Numbered from the stretch's first letter, positions 16,229 through 24,778 are shown. The stretch: DNA of 64,000 nucleotides from DAOSVX01 sp964616495 (GCA_964616495.1 CAZTRF010000001.1:1-64000); one strand, 5' to 3'. A program made the numbers and translations. The notes: generated by a model from the letters alone, not told the origin.

Positions 16229-17047
16229 ATGAAAATAGATAAATATCTAAAATATTATGATATTAAATATTTAGGGGAAGGATTTCGTAGTAAATCTTAT
16301 ATTATTGATAATAAATATATATTTTTAGAGGGTAATAATGATAAATCTTACAAAACTTACAAGAAAGATTATAAAGTATTGAACTTTCTTAAAGATAAAA
16401 TTAAAACAGTTTTAATACCTAATAATGTTATTTTAGTAAAAAAAGATAACGATAATCCTACTGGGGGTTTAATATATAAAATTATTAATGATCAGGTTTT
16501 TAATTATGATAAATTAAAAACCTATAATTTAGATAATATAGCTTTTGAAATTAGTGTATTTTTAAATGAATTACATAGTATCAAAATAGCCTATAATTAT
16601 GAAAAAATAATTACTAAAGACTTAAAAAATATAAAATCTAATATTAACAAAATAAAGAAATTTATATCTAAAAAATACTTTGAAAATTTAGATAGCTTTT
16701 ATAAAGAGTATGAAAATTTTACTAAACATAATAAAAAATTATATTTAGTTCATGGTGATTTATGGTATGAAAATTATATTATCTCTAAAGACGGAAATCA
16801 TCTAAAAGGAATTATTGATTTTGAAAATTGTAAATATTTTTATAAAGAAGATGATTTAGTTCCTATGACCTATTTAGGAAATAAATTTTTAGACAAAGTT
16901 ATACTTAATTATAAATACAAAGTTTTAAAAGAAAATATCAAAATTTTTAAAATAAGAAGAGAAGTAATTAGTTTTAATTACTTATTAAAATATTTTCCAG
17001 AAGAAAAAGAAGATCAACTAAAGAAAATAATTGATTCACTAAAATAG
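16229..17047 (+). CDS. APH/choline-kinase-like phosphotransferase
   Basis: A 272-residue protein of the aminoglycoside-phosphotransferase/choline-kinase fold. It shows LGEGFRSKSYIIDNKYIF as a glycine-loop region, the catalytic VHGDLWYENYII (Brenner motif, Asp and Asn) and IIDFENCKY with the metal-binding Asp. Substrates of this fold include aminoglycosides, choline, thiamine and sugars; the substrate here is unknown. It starts one base after the PHP stop and is the last gene of the block. Its TAG stop is the loop of a long perfect hairpin. Confidence 0.8.
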   Translation: MKIDKYLKYYDIKYLGEGFRSKSYIIDNKYIFLEGNNDKSYKTYKKDYKVLNFLKDKIKTVLIPNNVILVKKDNDNPTGGLIYKIINDQVFNYDKLKTYNLDNIAFEISVFLNELHSIKIAYNYEKIITKDLKNIKSNINKIKKFISKKYFENLDSFYKEYENFTKHNKKLYLVHGDLWYENYIISKDGNHLKGIIDFENCKYFYKEDDLVPMTYLGNKFLDKVILNYKYKVLKENIKIFKIRREVISFNYLLKYFPEEKEDQLKKIIDSLK

Positions 17048-17061
17048 TTTTAGTGAATCAA
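17031..17061 (+). terminator. 14-bp perfect hairpin at the end of the operon
   Basis: TTGATTCACTAAAA (17031-17044) and TTTTAGTGAATCAA (17048-17061) are exact complements around a 3-base loop that is the TAG stop codon. No T run follows, so it may act as a 3'-stabilising or partial termination structure. Confidence 0.55.
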
Positions 17062-17099
17062 TTATAGATAGGTGTATAGAAACAGATAATAAAAACTAA

Positions 17100-17128
17100 T
17101 TGACAAATCCTTAATAATAAAGTAATAT
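17100..17128 (+). promoter_or_regulatory. Promoter of the leader ORF / rel hydrolase unit
   Basis: TTGACA (17100-17105), a 17-base spacer, TAATAT (17123-17128). Confidence 0.8.
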
Positions 17129-17158
17129 CAATTCAATACTTTTATTTAAGGAGATATT

Positions 17159-17242
17159 ATGAATAGATTAATGTGTACATTTAAAACCTATAAAATGATA
17201 TGCAAAGATATTTGCTTAAATATTTATGATGAAATTAAATAG
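17159..17242 (+). CDS. 27-codon leader ORF ahead of a ppGpp hydrolase gene
   Basis: Small ORF encoding MNRLMCTFKTYK followed by MICKDICLNIYDEIK, with three Cys (6, 15, 19). It has a full ribosome site (AAGGAGA, five to six bases before ATG) and its own consensus promoter. Its TAG stop (17240-17242) overlaps the first bases of the terminator stem that follows, the geometry expected of a regulatory leader peptide: a ribosome finishing the ORF would cover the 5' arm. It could instead encode a free-standing small protein. It is not a toxin-like hydrophobic peptide. Confidence 0.6.
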   Translation: MNRLMCTFKTYKMICKDICLNIYDEIK

Positions 17243-17275
17243 ACTCAAACCAATTAATTGGTTTGGGTCTTTTTG
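17241..17275 (+). terminator. Terminator/attenuator before the rel hydrolase gene
   Basis: AGACTCAAACCAA (17241-17253) pairs with TTGGTTTGGGTCT (17258-17270) across a 4-base loop with a single G-U pair, followed by five T. It lies about 15 bases upstream of the rel start. Confidence 0.85.
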
Positions 17276-17290
17276 TTAGGAGTGATAGTA

Positions 17291-18715
17291 ATGAAAAAAG
17301 AGTTAATTAAATTAATAAGGCTTTATAATAATAATGAAGAAGAAATTAAAAAGATAGAAATGGCTTATGACTATGCAGAGCATGCTCATGAAGGAATGTA
17401 TCGAGATAGTGGAGAGCCTTATATTACTCACCCTGTAGCAGTTGCAGTAATGCTTATTGAAAGACATGCCGATGCGGATACTATCTGTGCTGCTTTACTT
17501 CATGATACACTAGAAGATACCAAAGCTACTAAAGAAGAAATAGCTGATTTATTTGGTAGTGAAGTAGCTAAATTGGTTGATGGAGTTACTAAAATAACTA
17601 ATTTTAATAATAAAACTAGTGATAATAGAGCAACTAAAAGAAAATTAATTACTAGTATCAATGCTGATGTTAGAATTATCATCATTAAATTATTAGATCG
17701 TCTTCATAATATGAAAACCTTATCTTATAAATCTTTAGAAAGTCAAAAAAGAAATGCTATGGAGACCTTAGAAATATATACTCATATAGCTAATTATTTA
17801 GGTGAATATGAGATTAAAGAACAATTAGAAGATCTTTGTTTAAGTTTTTTAAAAAGAGATGAATATTTAAAAATAAAAGAAGAATTAGAAAGAATTAAAT
17901 TAGATAGTACTGGTTCTTTAAAAGAAATGTATGATACCATTACCTATATATTAACTAGTAATGATATTCCTTGTGAAATAAAATATCGAGTTAAAAATAT
18001 TTATGATATTTATCAAAAAGTAAGTAAAGGTGGTAAAATAATTGATATCCATAACTTATTAGCTCTTAGAATAATTTTAAATAGAAGTTTAGAATGTTAT
18101 ATGGCTATGGGTTTAATTCATCAACAATATCATCCTTTAACAGGCCTTTTTAAAGACTATATATGTAGTCCTAAAAAGAATGGATATAAAAGTATCCATA
18201 CTACCGTTTTTGGCCCAAATGAAACTTTAGTTCAAGCTAGAATTAGAACTAAAGAAATGGATTTAATTAATAACTATGGACTATCTTCATTTTGGTTTAC
18301 TAAAGGGAATGAGGCCAGTAGTGAAATGCAAAGTACATTAATGAGAGAATTTCAGTTTATTAAATCGCTAAGTGAAATAGATCATGAATGTTTAGATGAT
18401 ATAGAATTTGAACGTCAAATAAAAAAAGACCTTTTTTCAGGTAATATTTATGTGTGTACACCTAATGGAGAAGTAATAGAATTACCAATAGAATCTAATT
18501 CAATAGATTTTGCCTATCATATTCATACTGATTTAGGAAATAAAATAATAAGAGCAATTGTAAATGGAGAAGAAATATCAATATTTACTCCTTTAAAAGA
18601 TAATGATATAGTAAAGATAATAACTGATGAAAATTCTTTAGGGCCCCACATTGGATGGATTAATAAAGTTCATACAATTACCGCTAAAAGAAAAATAAAA
18701 GAGTTTGGAAAGTAA
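17291..18715 (+). CDS. RelA/SpoT homologue, predicted ppGpp hydrolase only
   Basis: A 474-residue RSH protein: HD hydrolase domain (~20-200), synthetase-like domain (~225-340) and TGS domain (~380-450), with no ACT or zinc-finger domain. Hydrolase residues are intact: YITHP, HDTLED (His71, Asp72, Glu75, Asp76) and LLDRLHNM (Asp136). Synthetase residues are lost: the Asp of IYDLLA is Asn255 (IHNLLALRI), and the Glu of E(V/I)QIRT is Gln315 (VQARIRT). It should therefore degrade but not make (p)ppGpp. A second RSH at 57781 shows the opposite loss. ATG 17291 has AGGAGTGAT upstream. Expression may be controlled by the leader ORF and terminator just before it. Confidence 0.88.
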   Translation: MKKELIKLIRLYNNNEEEIKKIEMAYDYAEHAHEGMYRDSGEPYITHPVAVAVMLIERHADADTICAALLHDTLEDTKATKEEIADLFGSEVAKLVDGVTKITNFNNKTSDNRATKRKLITSINADVRIIIIKLLDRLHNMKTLSYKSLESQKRNAMETLEIYTHIANYLGEYEIKEQLEDLCLSFLKRDEYLKIKEELERIKLDSTGSLKEMYDTITYILTSNDIPCEIKYRVKNIYDIYQKVSKGGKIIDIHNLLALRIILNRSLECYMAMGLIHQQYHPLTGLFKDYICSPKKNGYKSIHTTVFGPNETLVQARIRTKEMDLINNYGLSSFWFTKGNEASSEMQSTLMREFQFIKSLSEIDHECLDDIEFERQIKKDLFSGNIYVCTPNGEVIELPIESNSIDFAYHIHTDLGNKIIRAIVNGEEISIFTPLKDNDIVKIITDENSLGPHIGWINKVHTITAKRKIKEFGK

Positions 18716-18770
18716 TTAAAATATATATTGATAAATTAAAGAAAATAATATTTATAGGAGATGGAAAATT

Positions 18771-19556
18771 ATGAGCAAAAAAATAGTAGCTATAAGCGGT
18801 GGAGAAAATGGAAGATTATTAAAAAATGGTAAATTTTCACCATATGAAACTGAACTAATGGATAAAGAAATTATAAAATTAACTGCTAAAGGAAAACCGA
18901 ATTTCTTGTTTTTAGGTCATTCTCAAAGTTCTTCTTTAGAAATACAAGAAGGATACTTTCAAACAATGAAAAATATATATCAAGATAAGTTTGGATGCGT
19001 TTGTAAGGATTTAAAAAGTAATGAATTGGATGATATAAAGGTTGTAAAAGAAAAAATAGACTGGGCAGATATTATATATGAAGGTGGTGGTGATACACCG
19101 TCAATGATAAAATTATGGCAACAAAAAGGTTTTGATAAAATATTGAAAGATGCTTGGAATAAAGGAAAAGTAATATGTGGTATTTCTGCTGGAGCTATAT
19201 GTTGGTTTAAAGCCTGTAACTCAGACTTTATAGATAATAATGAATTATCTTTTGAAGATGTCAGTTGCTTAAATTGGTTTAATGCTCATTTTACACCTCA
19301 TTGTGATGAAAAAGGTAGATATGAATCAGCAAAAGAACAATTAAAAGAAAACAATTTAGTTGGTTTATTATTATCAAATTGTTCAGCCTTAGAAATAATA
19401 GACAATAAATACAGAATCATCACTAGCGATTCAAAATGGCATGAAATAAAAAAAGCTTATGGAATTAAGGCCTATTGGGAAAATGACAAATTTATTGAAG
19501 AAAAAATAAAAATTTCAAATAATTTTGAAGATTTAGAAAAATTAATAAATAAATAA
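18771..19556 (+). CDS. Peptidase S51 (dipeptidase E-like) protein
   Basis: A 261-residue protein with the nucleophile elbow GISAGAICWF (catalytic Ser) and the upstream YEGGGDTPSMIKLW turn of the peptidase E/cyanophycinase family. Characterised members cleave N-terminal Asp dipeptides or beta-Asp peptides. There is no signal peptide, so it is cytoplasmic. It stands alone between the rel gene and a convergent XRE regulator, with which it shares a bidirectional terminator. Confidence 0.82.
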   Translation: MSKKIVAISGGENGRLLKNGKFSPYETELMDKEIIKLTAKGKPNFLFLGHSQSSSLEIQEGYFQTMKNIYQDKFGCVCKDLKSNELDDIKVVKEKIDWADIIYEGGGDTPSMIKLWQQKGFDKILKDAWNKGKVICGISAGAICWFKACNSDFIDNNELSFEDVSCLNWFNAHFTPHCDEKGRYESAKEQLKENNLVGLLLSNCSALEIIDNKYRIITSDSKWHEIKKAYGIKAYWENDKFIEEKIKISNNFEDLEKLINK

Positions 19557-19581
19557 CCATTAATAAGATTATATACATTTT

Positions 19582-19627
19582 AAAAAGTAAGTAGCTTAAT
19601 ACTTTTTCTTAAGTCTACTTACTTTTT
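19582..19627. terminator. Bidirectional terminator
   Basis: AAAAAGTAAGTAG (19582-19594) and CTACTTACTTTTT (19615-19627) are exact complements. It serves the S51 peptidase gene from the left and the minus-strand XRE gene from the right; the right arm lies inside the XRE coding end. Confidence 0.75.
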
Positions 19628-19862
19628 CTATTTTAACAGTATATCCGATAGGCCCTAATATCTGTATTAAGGCCTTAATACTAGGAGAATGCATTTTATT
19701 TTCAATACGAGCTATCTTTTCTCGATTTACTCCTGAATATTCTCCATATAAGGCCTGGGTTAAGTTATTTTCTTTTCTTACACTAATAAATTCTTTTAAA
19801 AACATATCTTCTAATTCATCTAATGTATAATCGTTTTCAATATAGTTAGTTAATTTAGCCAA
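19596..19862 (-). CDS. XRE-family helix-turn-helix regulator
   Basis: A small DNA-binding protein of 88 residues if it starts at the TTG at 19862, which has GGTGAT 4 bases upstream; upstream ATG 19907 would lie within the promoter. The HTH is FISVRKENNLTQALYGEYSGVNREKIARIENKMHSPS, followed by LIQILGPIGYTVKIEK. It resembles HigA/antitoxin-type regulators, but no toxin gene is adjacent. It is transcribed away from the AMP-ligase gene, with the two -35 boxes about 9 bases apart, so it may control that promoter. Confidence 0.75.
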   Translation of the reverse strand: MAKLTNYIENDYTLDELEDMFLKEFISVRKENNLTQALYGEYSGVNREKIARIENKMHSPSIKALIQILGPIGYTVKIEKVSRLKKKY

Positions 19863-19878
19863 TTTTATCACCAAATTA

Positions 19879-19907
19879 ATTGTATCACAAATGACACATA
19901 AAAACAA
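19879..19907 (-). promoter_or_regulatory. Promoter of the XRE regulator
   Basis: On the minus strand TTGTTT (19907-19902), a 17-base spacer, TACAAT (19884-19879). Transcription would start near 19872, giving almost no leader. Confidence 0.5.
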
Positions 19908-19916
19908 GTGGAAATA

Positions 19917-19945
19917 TTGTTATAACCTTTCTTAAAAGATATAAT
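19917..19945 (+). promoter_or_regulatory. Promoter of the AMP-ligase gene
   Basis: TTGTTA (19917-19922), a 17-base spacer, TATAAT (19940-19945), back to back with the XRE promoter. Confidence 0.6.
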
Positions 19946-19968
19946 TTTCTTAAAGAAAGAGGGATTTT

Positions 19969-22020
19969 ATGAAAATAGGTATTCAAATAAATACCATTGA
20001 AACAAGTGCCAGTGCACCTTTAACCTTAGAACAAATAAATATTATTAAAAAATTAAAAGCTGATGGCCACAAAATAGCCATAGTTTTAAACATGAAACAA
20101 TTTGAAGGAGAGCTAGAATTTCTAAATCAAACCAGTAAATATATTGAAGAAGTTATTACAGATTTTTTAACAGAAAATGATGTGCCGTTTGATGAAATCG
20201 TTACTACAAATGATTCTCAAAGAGATATATGTGTTAATAATGGTATAAATTACTTAGTAAAAGATCAATTAGCTGAAGAAACATATGAGTCTATATCAAA
20301 GATGACAGGTTATGCTTCTATAGATAGGCCATGGCTACAGTATTATAGTGAAGAACAAAAACATTTTAGCGTTCCCGGAAAATTAATTTATTCTTATATG
20401 AAAGAATCAAATTTAGGAGAGTTAAATGGAATAGCATTAAATTATTTTGGTAAAAAAATAACCTATAAAGAGTTATTGGTGCAAATAGATTTATGTGCTA
20501 AAGCCTTTTTGGCACAAGATGTAAAAGATGGAGACATAGTATCTGTTTGTATGCCCACTACGCCAGAATCAATTATTATATTATATGCTTTAAATAAAAT
20601 AGGGGCAGTATCTAGTTTTATTGATCCAAGAAAAACTTCCGATCAAATAGCACATTGTGTAGAAGATAGCAAATCTAAAATACTAATTACATTAGATACA
20701 GTGTATCCTAAATTACAAAAGACCGCTAATACTAAAATTATTGGAATATCTGCATTAGAATCATTCGGACAAATTCCTCAAGCTTTTTTAAATCCCAAAA
20801 ATCATTATATTTCAAAGAGAAGAATCGCTAATGGGGAATATATGTCATGGAATGATTTTATTTTAAAAGGAAACCATGTAAAAAATGAATATACGGCAAA
20901 ATATTATAAAGATAGGCTTGCTATTATTGAATATACCAGTGGTACTACTGCTGAACCAAAAGGGGTAGAGTTATCTAATGATACAATTAATGCTAGAGTG
21001 CAACAGTATAAAAATAATGGTATGATATATCATCGTAACGATGTATATACCGATATTATACCAATATTTTTAGCATTTGGGGTGGTAGTAGGAATACATC
21101 TTCCTCTTTCAATGGGCATGCAAGATTTTTTGGTTCCCGCTTTTGATGAAAGAAAGACAATTGCTTTAATGAAAAAAAGTAATCCTCAACATTTAACATT
21201 TACTCCTTCATCATTTGTTAGGATAGCACAAAATTCTAAAATATCTCAAATAGATTTTTCTAATAAAATTACTTTAGGTTGTGGTGGAGATGGAATGAGT
21301 TCAGCATTAAACATAATAATTAATGACACATTTGAAAAATATGGCTGTAAATATAAATTGTGTAACGGATATGGTGGAACTGAAGTTGGGGCACCATTTT
21401 GTACAGAAAATCATAAGGCAAATAAATCAGGAAGTGTTGGAATTCCTTTACCAAAAAGTAAAGTTATTATTCTTAATCCATTTACACATGAGGAATTACA
21501 ATATAATCAAATTGGTGAAATATGTATGGTAGATGATTATCCAATGATAGGGTACAGAAATCGACCTGATTTAACTGAGAAAGCAAAAATAAAACTTGCT
21601 AATGGAAAAACTGGTATAATTCTTGGAGATTATGGATACATGGATGAAAATGGATTTCTCTTTGTAAAAGGAAGAAAAGAATATGCGATTCATTTATTGT
21701 CAGGATGTGTAATTTGGCCTGTGGATATTGAGAATATATTAATTAATTCTAATTTATTATATAATTGTGGAGTTGTTCAAAGTGGAAGTGCTATGGCAAC
21801 AGCATTTATAGTAAAAAAAGATAATTGTAATTTAGATGATGAATCTTTGAAACAAAAATTATATGAAAGCATTTTAAAGTCAGAAATTCCCAGCGAATGT
21901 TTTATAGATATTGTATTATTAAAATCTTTACCACTAACTGGTAGCGGTAAAATTGATAGGAGTAAATTAACTGAAATGGCTTTATCAGAAGCACATTTAA
22001 TTTTGAAAAAAGCATTTTAA
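19969..22020 (+). CDS. HAD-like domain fused to AMP-forming acyl ligase
   Basis: A 683-residue protein. Residues ~150-683 form an ANL-superfamily adenylating enzyme: IEYTSGTTAEPKGVELS (ATP loop), CNGYGGTEVGAP, GDYGYMDENGFLFVKGRKEY, and GSGKIDRSKL with the C-terminal catalytic Lys. Residues 1-140 resemble a HAD-type Rossmann domain (LKADGHKIAIVLNM, FLTENDVPFDEIV, CVNNGINYLVKDQ), but the DxDxT nucleophile region reads QINTI, so phosphatase chemistry is unlikely. No carrier protein or condensation domain is adjacent. The carboxylate substrate is unknown. The gene has its own promoter opposite an XRE regulator. Confidence 0.75.
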   Translation: MKIGIQINTIETSASAPLTLEQINIIKKLKADGHKIAIVLNMKQFEGELEFLNQTSKYIEEVITDFLTENDVPFDEIVTTNDSQRDICVNNGINYLVKDQLAEETYESISKMTGYASIDRPWLQYYSEEQKHFSVPGKLIYSYMKESNLGELNGIALNYFGKKITYKELLVQIDLCAKAFLAQDVKDGDIVSVCMPTTPESIIILYALNKIGAVSSFIDPRKTSDQIAHCVEDSKSKILITLDTVYPKLQKTANTKIIGISALESFGQIPQAFLNPKNHYISKRRIANGEYMSWNDFILKGNHVKNEYTAKYYKDRLAIIEYTSGTTAEPKGVELSNDTINARVQQYKNNGMIYHRNDVYTDIIPIFLAFGVVVGIHLPLSMGMQDFLVPAFDERKTIALMKKSNPQHLTFTPSSFVRIAQNSKISQIDFSNKITLGCGGDGMSSALNIIINDTFEKYGCKYKLCNGYGGTEVGAPFCTENHKANKSGSVGIPLPKSKVIILNPFTHEELQYNQIGEICMVDDYPMIGYRNRPDLTEKAKIKLANGKTGIILGDYGYMDENGFLFVKGRKEYAIHLLSGCVIWPVDIENILINSNLLYNCGVVQSGSAMATAFIVKKDNCNLDDESLKQKLYESILKSEIPSECFIDIVLLKSLPLTGSGKIDRSKLTEMALSEAHLILKKAF

Positions 22021-22046
22021 TTTTTTAATCTCTGGTATCAAATATA

Positions 22047-22055
22047 TGATATAAT
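22047..22055 (+). promoter_or_regulatory. Extended -10 promoter of the histidine kinase gene
   Basis: TGATATAAT with no convincing -35 box, 27 bases ahead of the start. Confidence 0.55.
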
Positions 22056-22081
22056 AAGATAAGATATAGGAGTTGGAATAC

Positions 22082-23908
22082 ATGAATAGTATTTTTTTTC
22101 AAATACTTAGTTTAATATATATGTTATTATTAATAATTTTGTTTTTCTCAAAAAAAAGAATACATACAATAGAAAACAAACTTTTTAAAATACTAATGAT
22201 TTCTAATTTAACTGGATTATTGTTAGATATTATCACTTATTTTGTAGCATTAAACAATACTTTAGAATTAATTGCAATGGTGTTGTGCAGATTTATTCTT
22301 ATTTATTATCTAACTTGGATCATTCTATTTACACTATACATTTATGTTATATCATTTGGAATTACTTACAATAACTTTGATAATAAAAAATATTCAATAA
22401 TTAAAAAATTACTATTTATAGTATACTGTATATCATTTGTGCTATCTTGGGTATTGCCACTATCTTTTATTGGAGAAAAAGGAGCAACATATTCTTATGG
22501 ATTAGCAGTTAACTATTGCTATACTATAAGTGGAATTTGTATTATATCATGGATAATATGGATGCTTATGAATATAAGACATGTATCCGCAAAAAAATAT
22601 TATCCTCTTTTTGCTTTTATAGTTATAGGAATTATAGTAGTCATTATACAATATTACAATCCTATGCTTTTGCTAATGTCTGCTATGCAATCTTTTGTTA
22701 CCTTTTTAATGTACTTTACAATTGAAAATCCCGATATGAAACTTATTGAGCAATTGAATATAGAACGTGATCGTGCTGATAAGGCTAATAATGCAAAAAG
22801 TGAATTTTTAAGTAATATGAGTCATGAAATTAGGACTCCTCTAAATGCTATAGTAGGATTTAGTAATTCTTTAGCTGATGAAGATTTGACTCCTGATGCT
22901 AGAGATCAATTGAAAGATATTATTATGGCCAGTGATAACCTAATAGAATTGGTTAATGGAATATTGGATATTTCTAAGATTGAAGCTAATAAACTAGAAA
23001 TAATAGACGTTGATTATAGTCTTAGAAAGATATTTGATGAATTGTGTTCTCTAACTAAGGCTAGAATGGGTGATAAGGGTTTAGAATTTAGAATTTATTA
23101 TGATGAATCAATTCCACCTGTTTTGTATGGAGATCAAATAAGATTAAAGCAAATTATTTTAAATTTACTTACTAATGCCGTAAAATATACCAAAGAAGGA
23201 TATATAGAGTTTAAGGTTAGTGGAGTAATAAAAGAAGACGTTTGTCGTTTAATAATTAGTATTGAAGATTCTGGTATTGGTATTAAAAAAGAAAGTATTG
23301 ATAAATTATTTACTAAATTTGAACGATTAGGAGTAGAAAGAGAATCAACAATAGAAGGTACAGGATTGGGATTGGCCATTACTAAGAAATTAGTTGAATT
23401 AATGAGTGGTCGAATTCTTGTTCAAAGTGAGTATGGTAAAGGAAGCAAATTTACTGTAGCTATTGATCAAAAGATAGTTAAAGGTAAACAATTGGAAGAC
23501 TTAAGTAAAACTCAAAAAATTGATATTGCTTCTATTCATGCTCAAGATAAAAAAGTTTTAATAGTTGATGATAATACTTTAAATTTAAAAGTAGCTGAAA
23601 GATTATTAAAAAAATACAATTTAGAAGTAATATGTGCTAATAGTGGAGATGAATGTTTAAATAAAATTAATAGTGGAGAACATTTCGATTTAATATTATT
23701 AGATGATATGATGCCTAAATTAAGCGGTATTGAAACTTTAAAATTGTTAAAGTCTAAAGAAGGGTTTAGTATTCCAGTAGTAGCCCTAACCGCTAATGCG
23801 ATTAGTGGAATGAAAGAAAAATATCTAGCTGAAGGTTTTGACGATTATCTTGCTAAACCAATTGAATTACCGGAATTAAACAGAGTAGTAAAAAAATACT
23901 TGGGTTAA
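22082..23908 (+). CDS. Hybrid sensor histidine kinase
   Basis: A 608-residue membrane sensor. About seven membrane helices fill residues 1-220, with no recognised extracytoplasmic sensor domain. The dimerisation/phosphoacceptor box is NMSHEIRTPLNAIVGFSNS; the ATPase domain has NLLTNAVKYT, EDSGIGIKKE and GTGLGLAITKKLV. A C-terminal receiver follows (VLIVDDNTLNLKVAERLL, phospho-acceptor in ILLDDMMPKLSG, then ALTANA and a KPIE loop). The next gene encodes an Hpt domain and a second receiver, so a His-Asp-His-Asp relay is likely. The start at 22082 follows AGGAG. Confidence 0.92.
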   Translation: MNSIFFQILSLIYMLLLIILFFSKKRIHTIENKLFKILMISNLTGLLLDIITYFVALNNTLELIAMVLCRFILIYYLTWIILFTLYIYVISFGITYNNFDNKKYSIIKKLLFIVYCISFVLSWVLPLSFIGEKGATYSYGLAVNYCYTISGICIISWIIWMLMNIRHVSAKKYYPLFAFIVIGIIVVIIQYYNPMLLLMSAMQSFVTFLMYFTIENPDMKLIEQLNIERDRADKANNAKSEFLSNMSHEIRTPLNAIVGFSNSLADEDLTPDARDQLKDIIMASDNLIELVNGILDISKIEANKLEIIDVDYSLRKIFDELCSLTKARMGDKGLEFRIYYDESIPPVLYGDQIRLKQIILNLLTNAVKYTKEGYIEFKVSGVIKEDVCRLIISIEDSGIGIKKESIDKLFTKFERLGVERESTIEGTGLGLAITKKLVELMSGRILVQSEYGKGSKFTVAIDQKIVKGKQLEDLSKTQKIDIASIHAQDKKVLIVDDNTLNLKVAERLLKKYNLEVICANSGDECLNKINSGEHFDLILLDDMMPKLSGIETLKLLKSKEGFSIPVVALTANAISGMKEKYLAEGFDDYLAKPIELPELNRVVKKYLG

Positions 23909-23918
23909 TTTATAAATA

Positions 23919-23927
23919 TGATATAAT
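23919..23927 (+). promoter_or_regulatory. Extended -10 promoter of the Hpt-receiver gene
   Basis: TGATATAAT, identical to the element in front of the kinase gene. Confidence 0.5.
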
Positions 23928-23949
23928 AAAAAAGGAATAGGTGATAAAG

Positions 23950-24729
23950 ATGAAAGATGCTAATTTTCTTGTTGCTAATGGGGTTGATGTTAAAAAGAGT
24001 TTAGAGTTATTTGGAGATATGGAAACATATAATGCTACTTTAGAAGATTTCTTGAGTGCTATTGAAGAAAAGCTAAAAAATATTAGGACGTATAAAGAGG
24101 CTTCTGATATGGCTAATTATGCAATACTAGTGCATTCGTTAAAGAGTGATTCAAAATACTTTGGGTTTATGAAACTAGCTGATATATCCTATCAGCATGA
24201 ATTAAAAAGTAAAGAAAATGATTCAGACTGGGTTTTTAATAACTTTGAACCATTAATGGCCGAAGCTAATCGAGTTCATCGTTTAGTAAAAATTTATTTA
24301 GGAAAAGAAAAAGCCGATGATATAATCCCTGAAAGGCCTTTTTACGTTAGAGATAAAGCTATTATTGTGGTTGATGACTCTAATATAGTTAGATCATTTG
24401 TTGAAAAAATATTTAATAATGAATATCAAGTATTACTTGCTAATGATGGTGATGAAGCTTTAAAAATAATTAATAATAATCCTCATAGTAAATTAGTAGC
24501 TATGTTACTTGATCTTAATATGCCTAATGTTAATGGGTTTGAAGTTTTAGATTATTTAAAAACTAATAATTTATTTAAAGAGGTTCCTGTTTCAATTATT
24601 ACTGGAGAAGATAGTAAAGAAATAATTGAAAAGGCCTTTAAATATGAAATAGTTGATATGTTAACTAAACCATTTAATGAAAGAGATATCAAAAGAATAG
24701 TTGAAAAAACTATTAATTATGGAAAATAG
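23950..24729 (+). CDS. Hpt domain fused to response receiver
   Basis: A 259-residue protein. Residues ~10-120 are a helical Hpt domain whose histidine lies in LVHSLKSDSKYFGF (the usual HxLKG has Ser for Gly). The C-terminal receiver has IVVDDSNIVRSFVEK, phospho-acceptor Asp in MLLDLNMPNVNGFEV, then SIITGED and LTKPFN. No DNA-binding or enzymatic output domain is present, so it probably passes phosphate or signals by protein contact. It is the evident partner of the hybrid kinase 40 bases upstream. ATG 23950 has AGGTGAT upstream. Confidence 0.88.
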   Translation: MKDANFLVANGVDVKKSLELFGDMETYNATLEDFLSAIEEKLKNIRTYKEASDMANYAILVHSLKSDSKYFGFMKLADISYQHELKSKENDSDWVFNNFEPLMAEANRVHRLVKIYLGKEKADDIIPERPFYVRDKAIIVVDDSNIVRSFVEKIFNNEYQVLLANDGDEALKIINNNPHSKLVAMLLDLNMPNVNGFEVLDYLKTNNLFKEVPVSIITGEDSKEIIEKAFKYEIVDMLTKPFNERDIKRIVEKTINYGK

Positions 24730-24752
24730 ATACACTTTAGTGTATCTTTTAT
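24728..24752 (+). terminator. Terminator after the Hpt-receiver gene
   Basis: AGATACACT (24728-24736) / AGTGTATCT (24739-24747), then a T-rich tail; the stop codon is in the 5' arm. Confidence 0.75.
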
Positions 24753-24778
24753 TTTGCAAAAAGTGTCAAATAATCAAT

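Noticed and set aside
9159..17047. Queuosine salvage operon of the known Clostridioides type
   Set aside because: No radical-SAM queuine lyase, nucleoside hydrolase or ECF-type QrtT transporter is present; the importer is of the sugar ABC type.
19596..19862. Toxin-antitoxin pair
   Set aside because: The XRE protein resembles HigA-type antitoxins but no toxin-sized gene adjoins it on the same strand.
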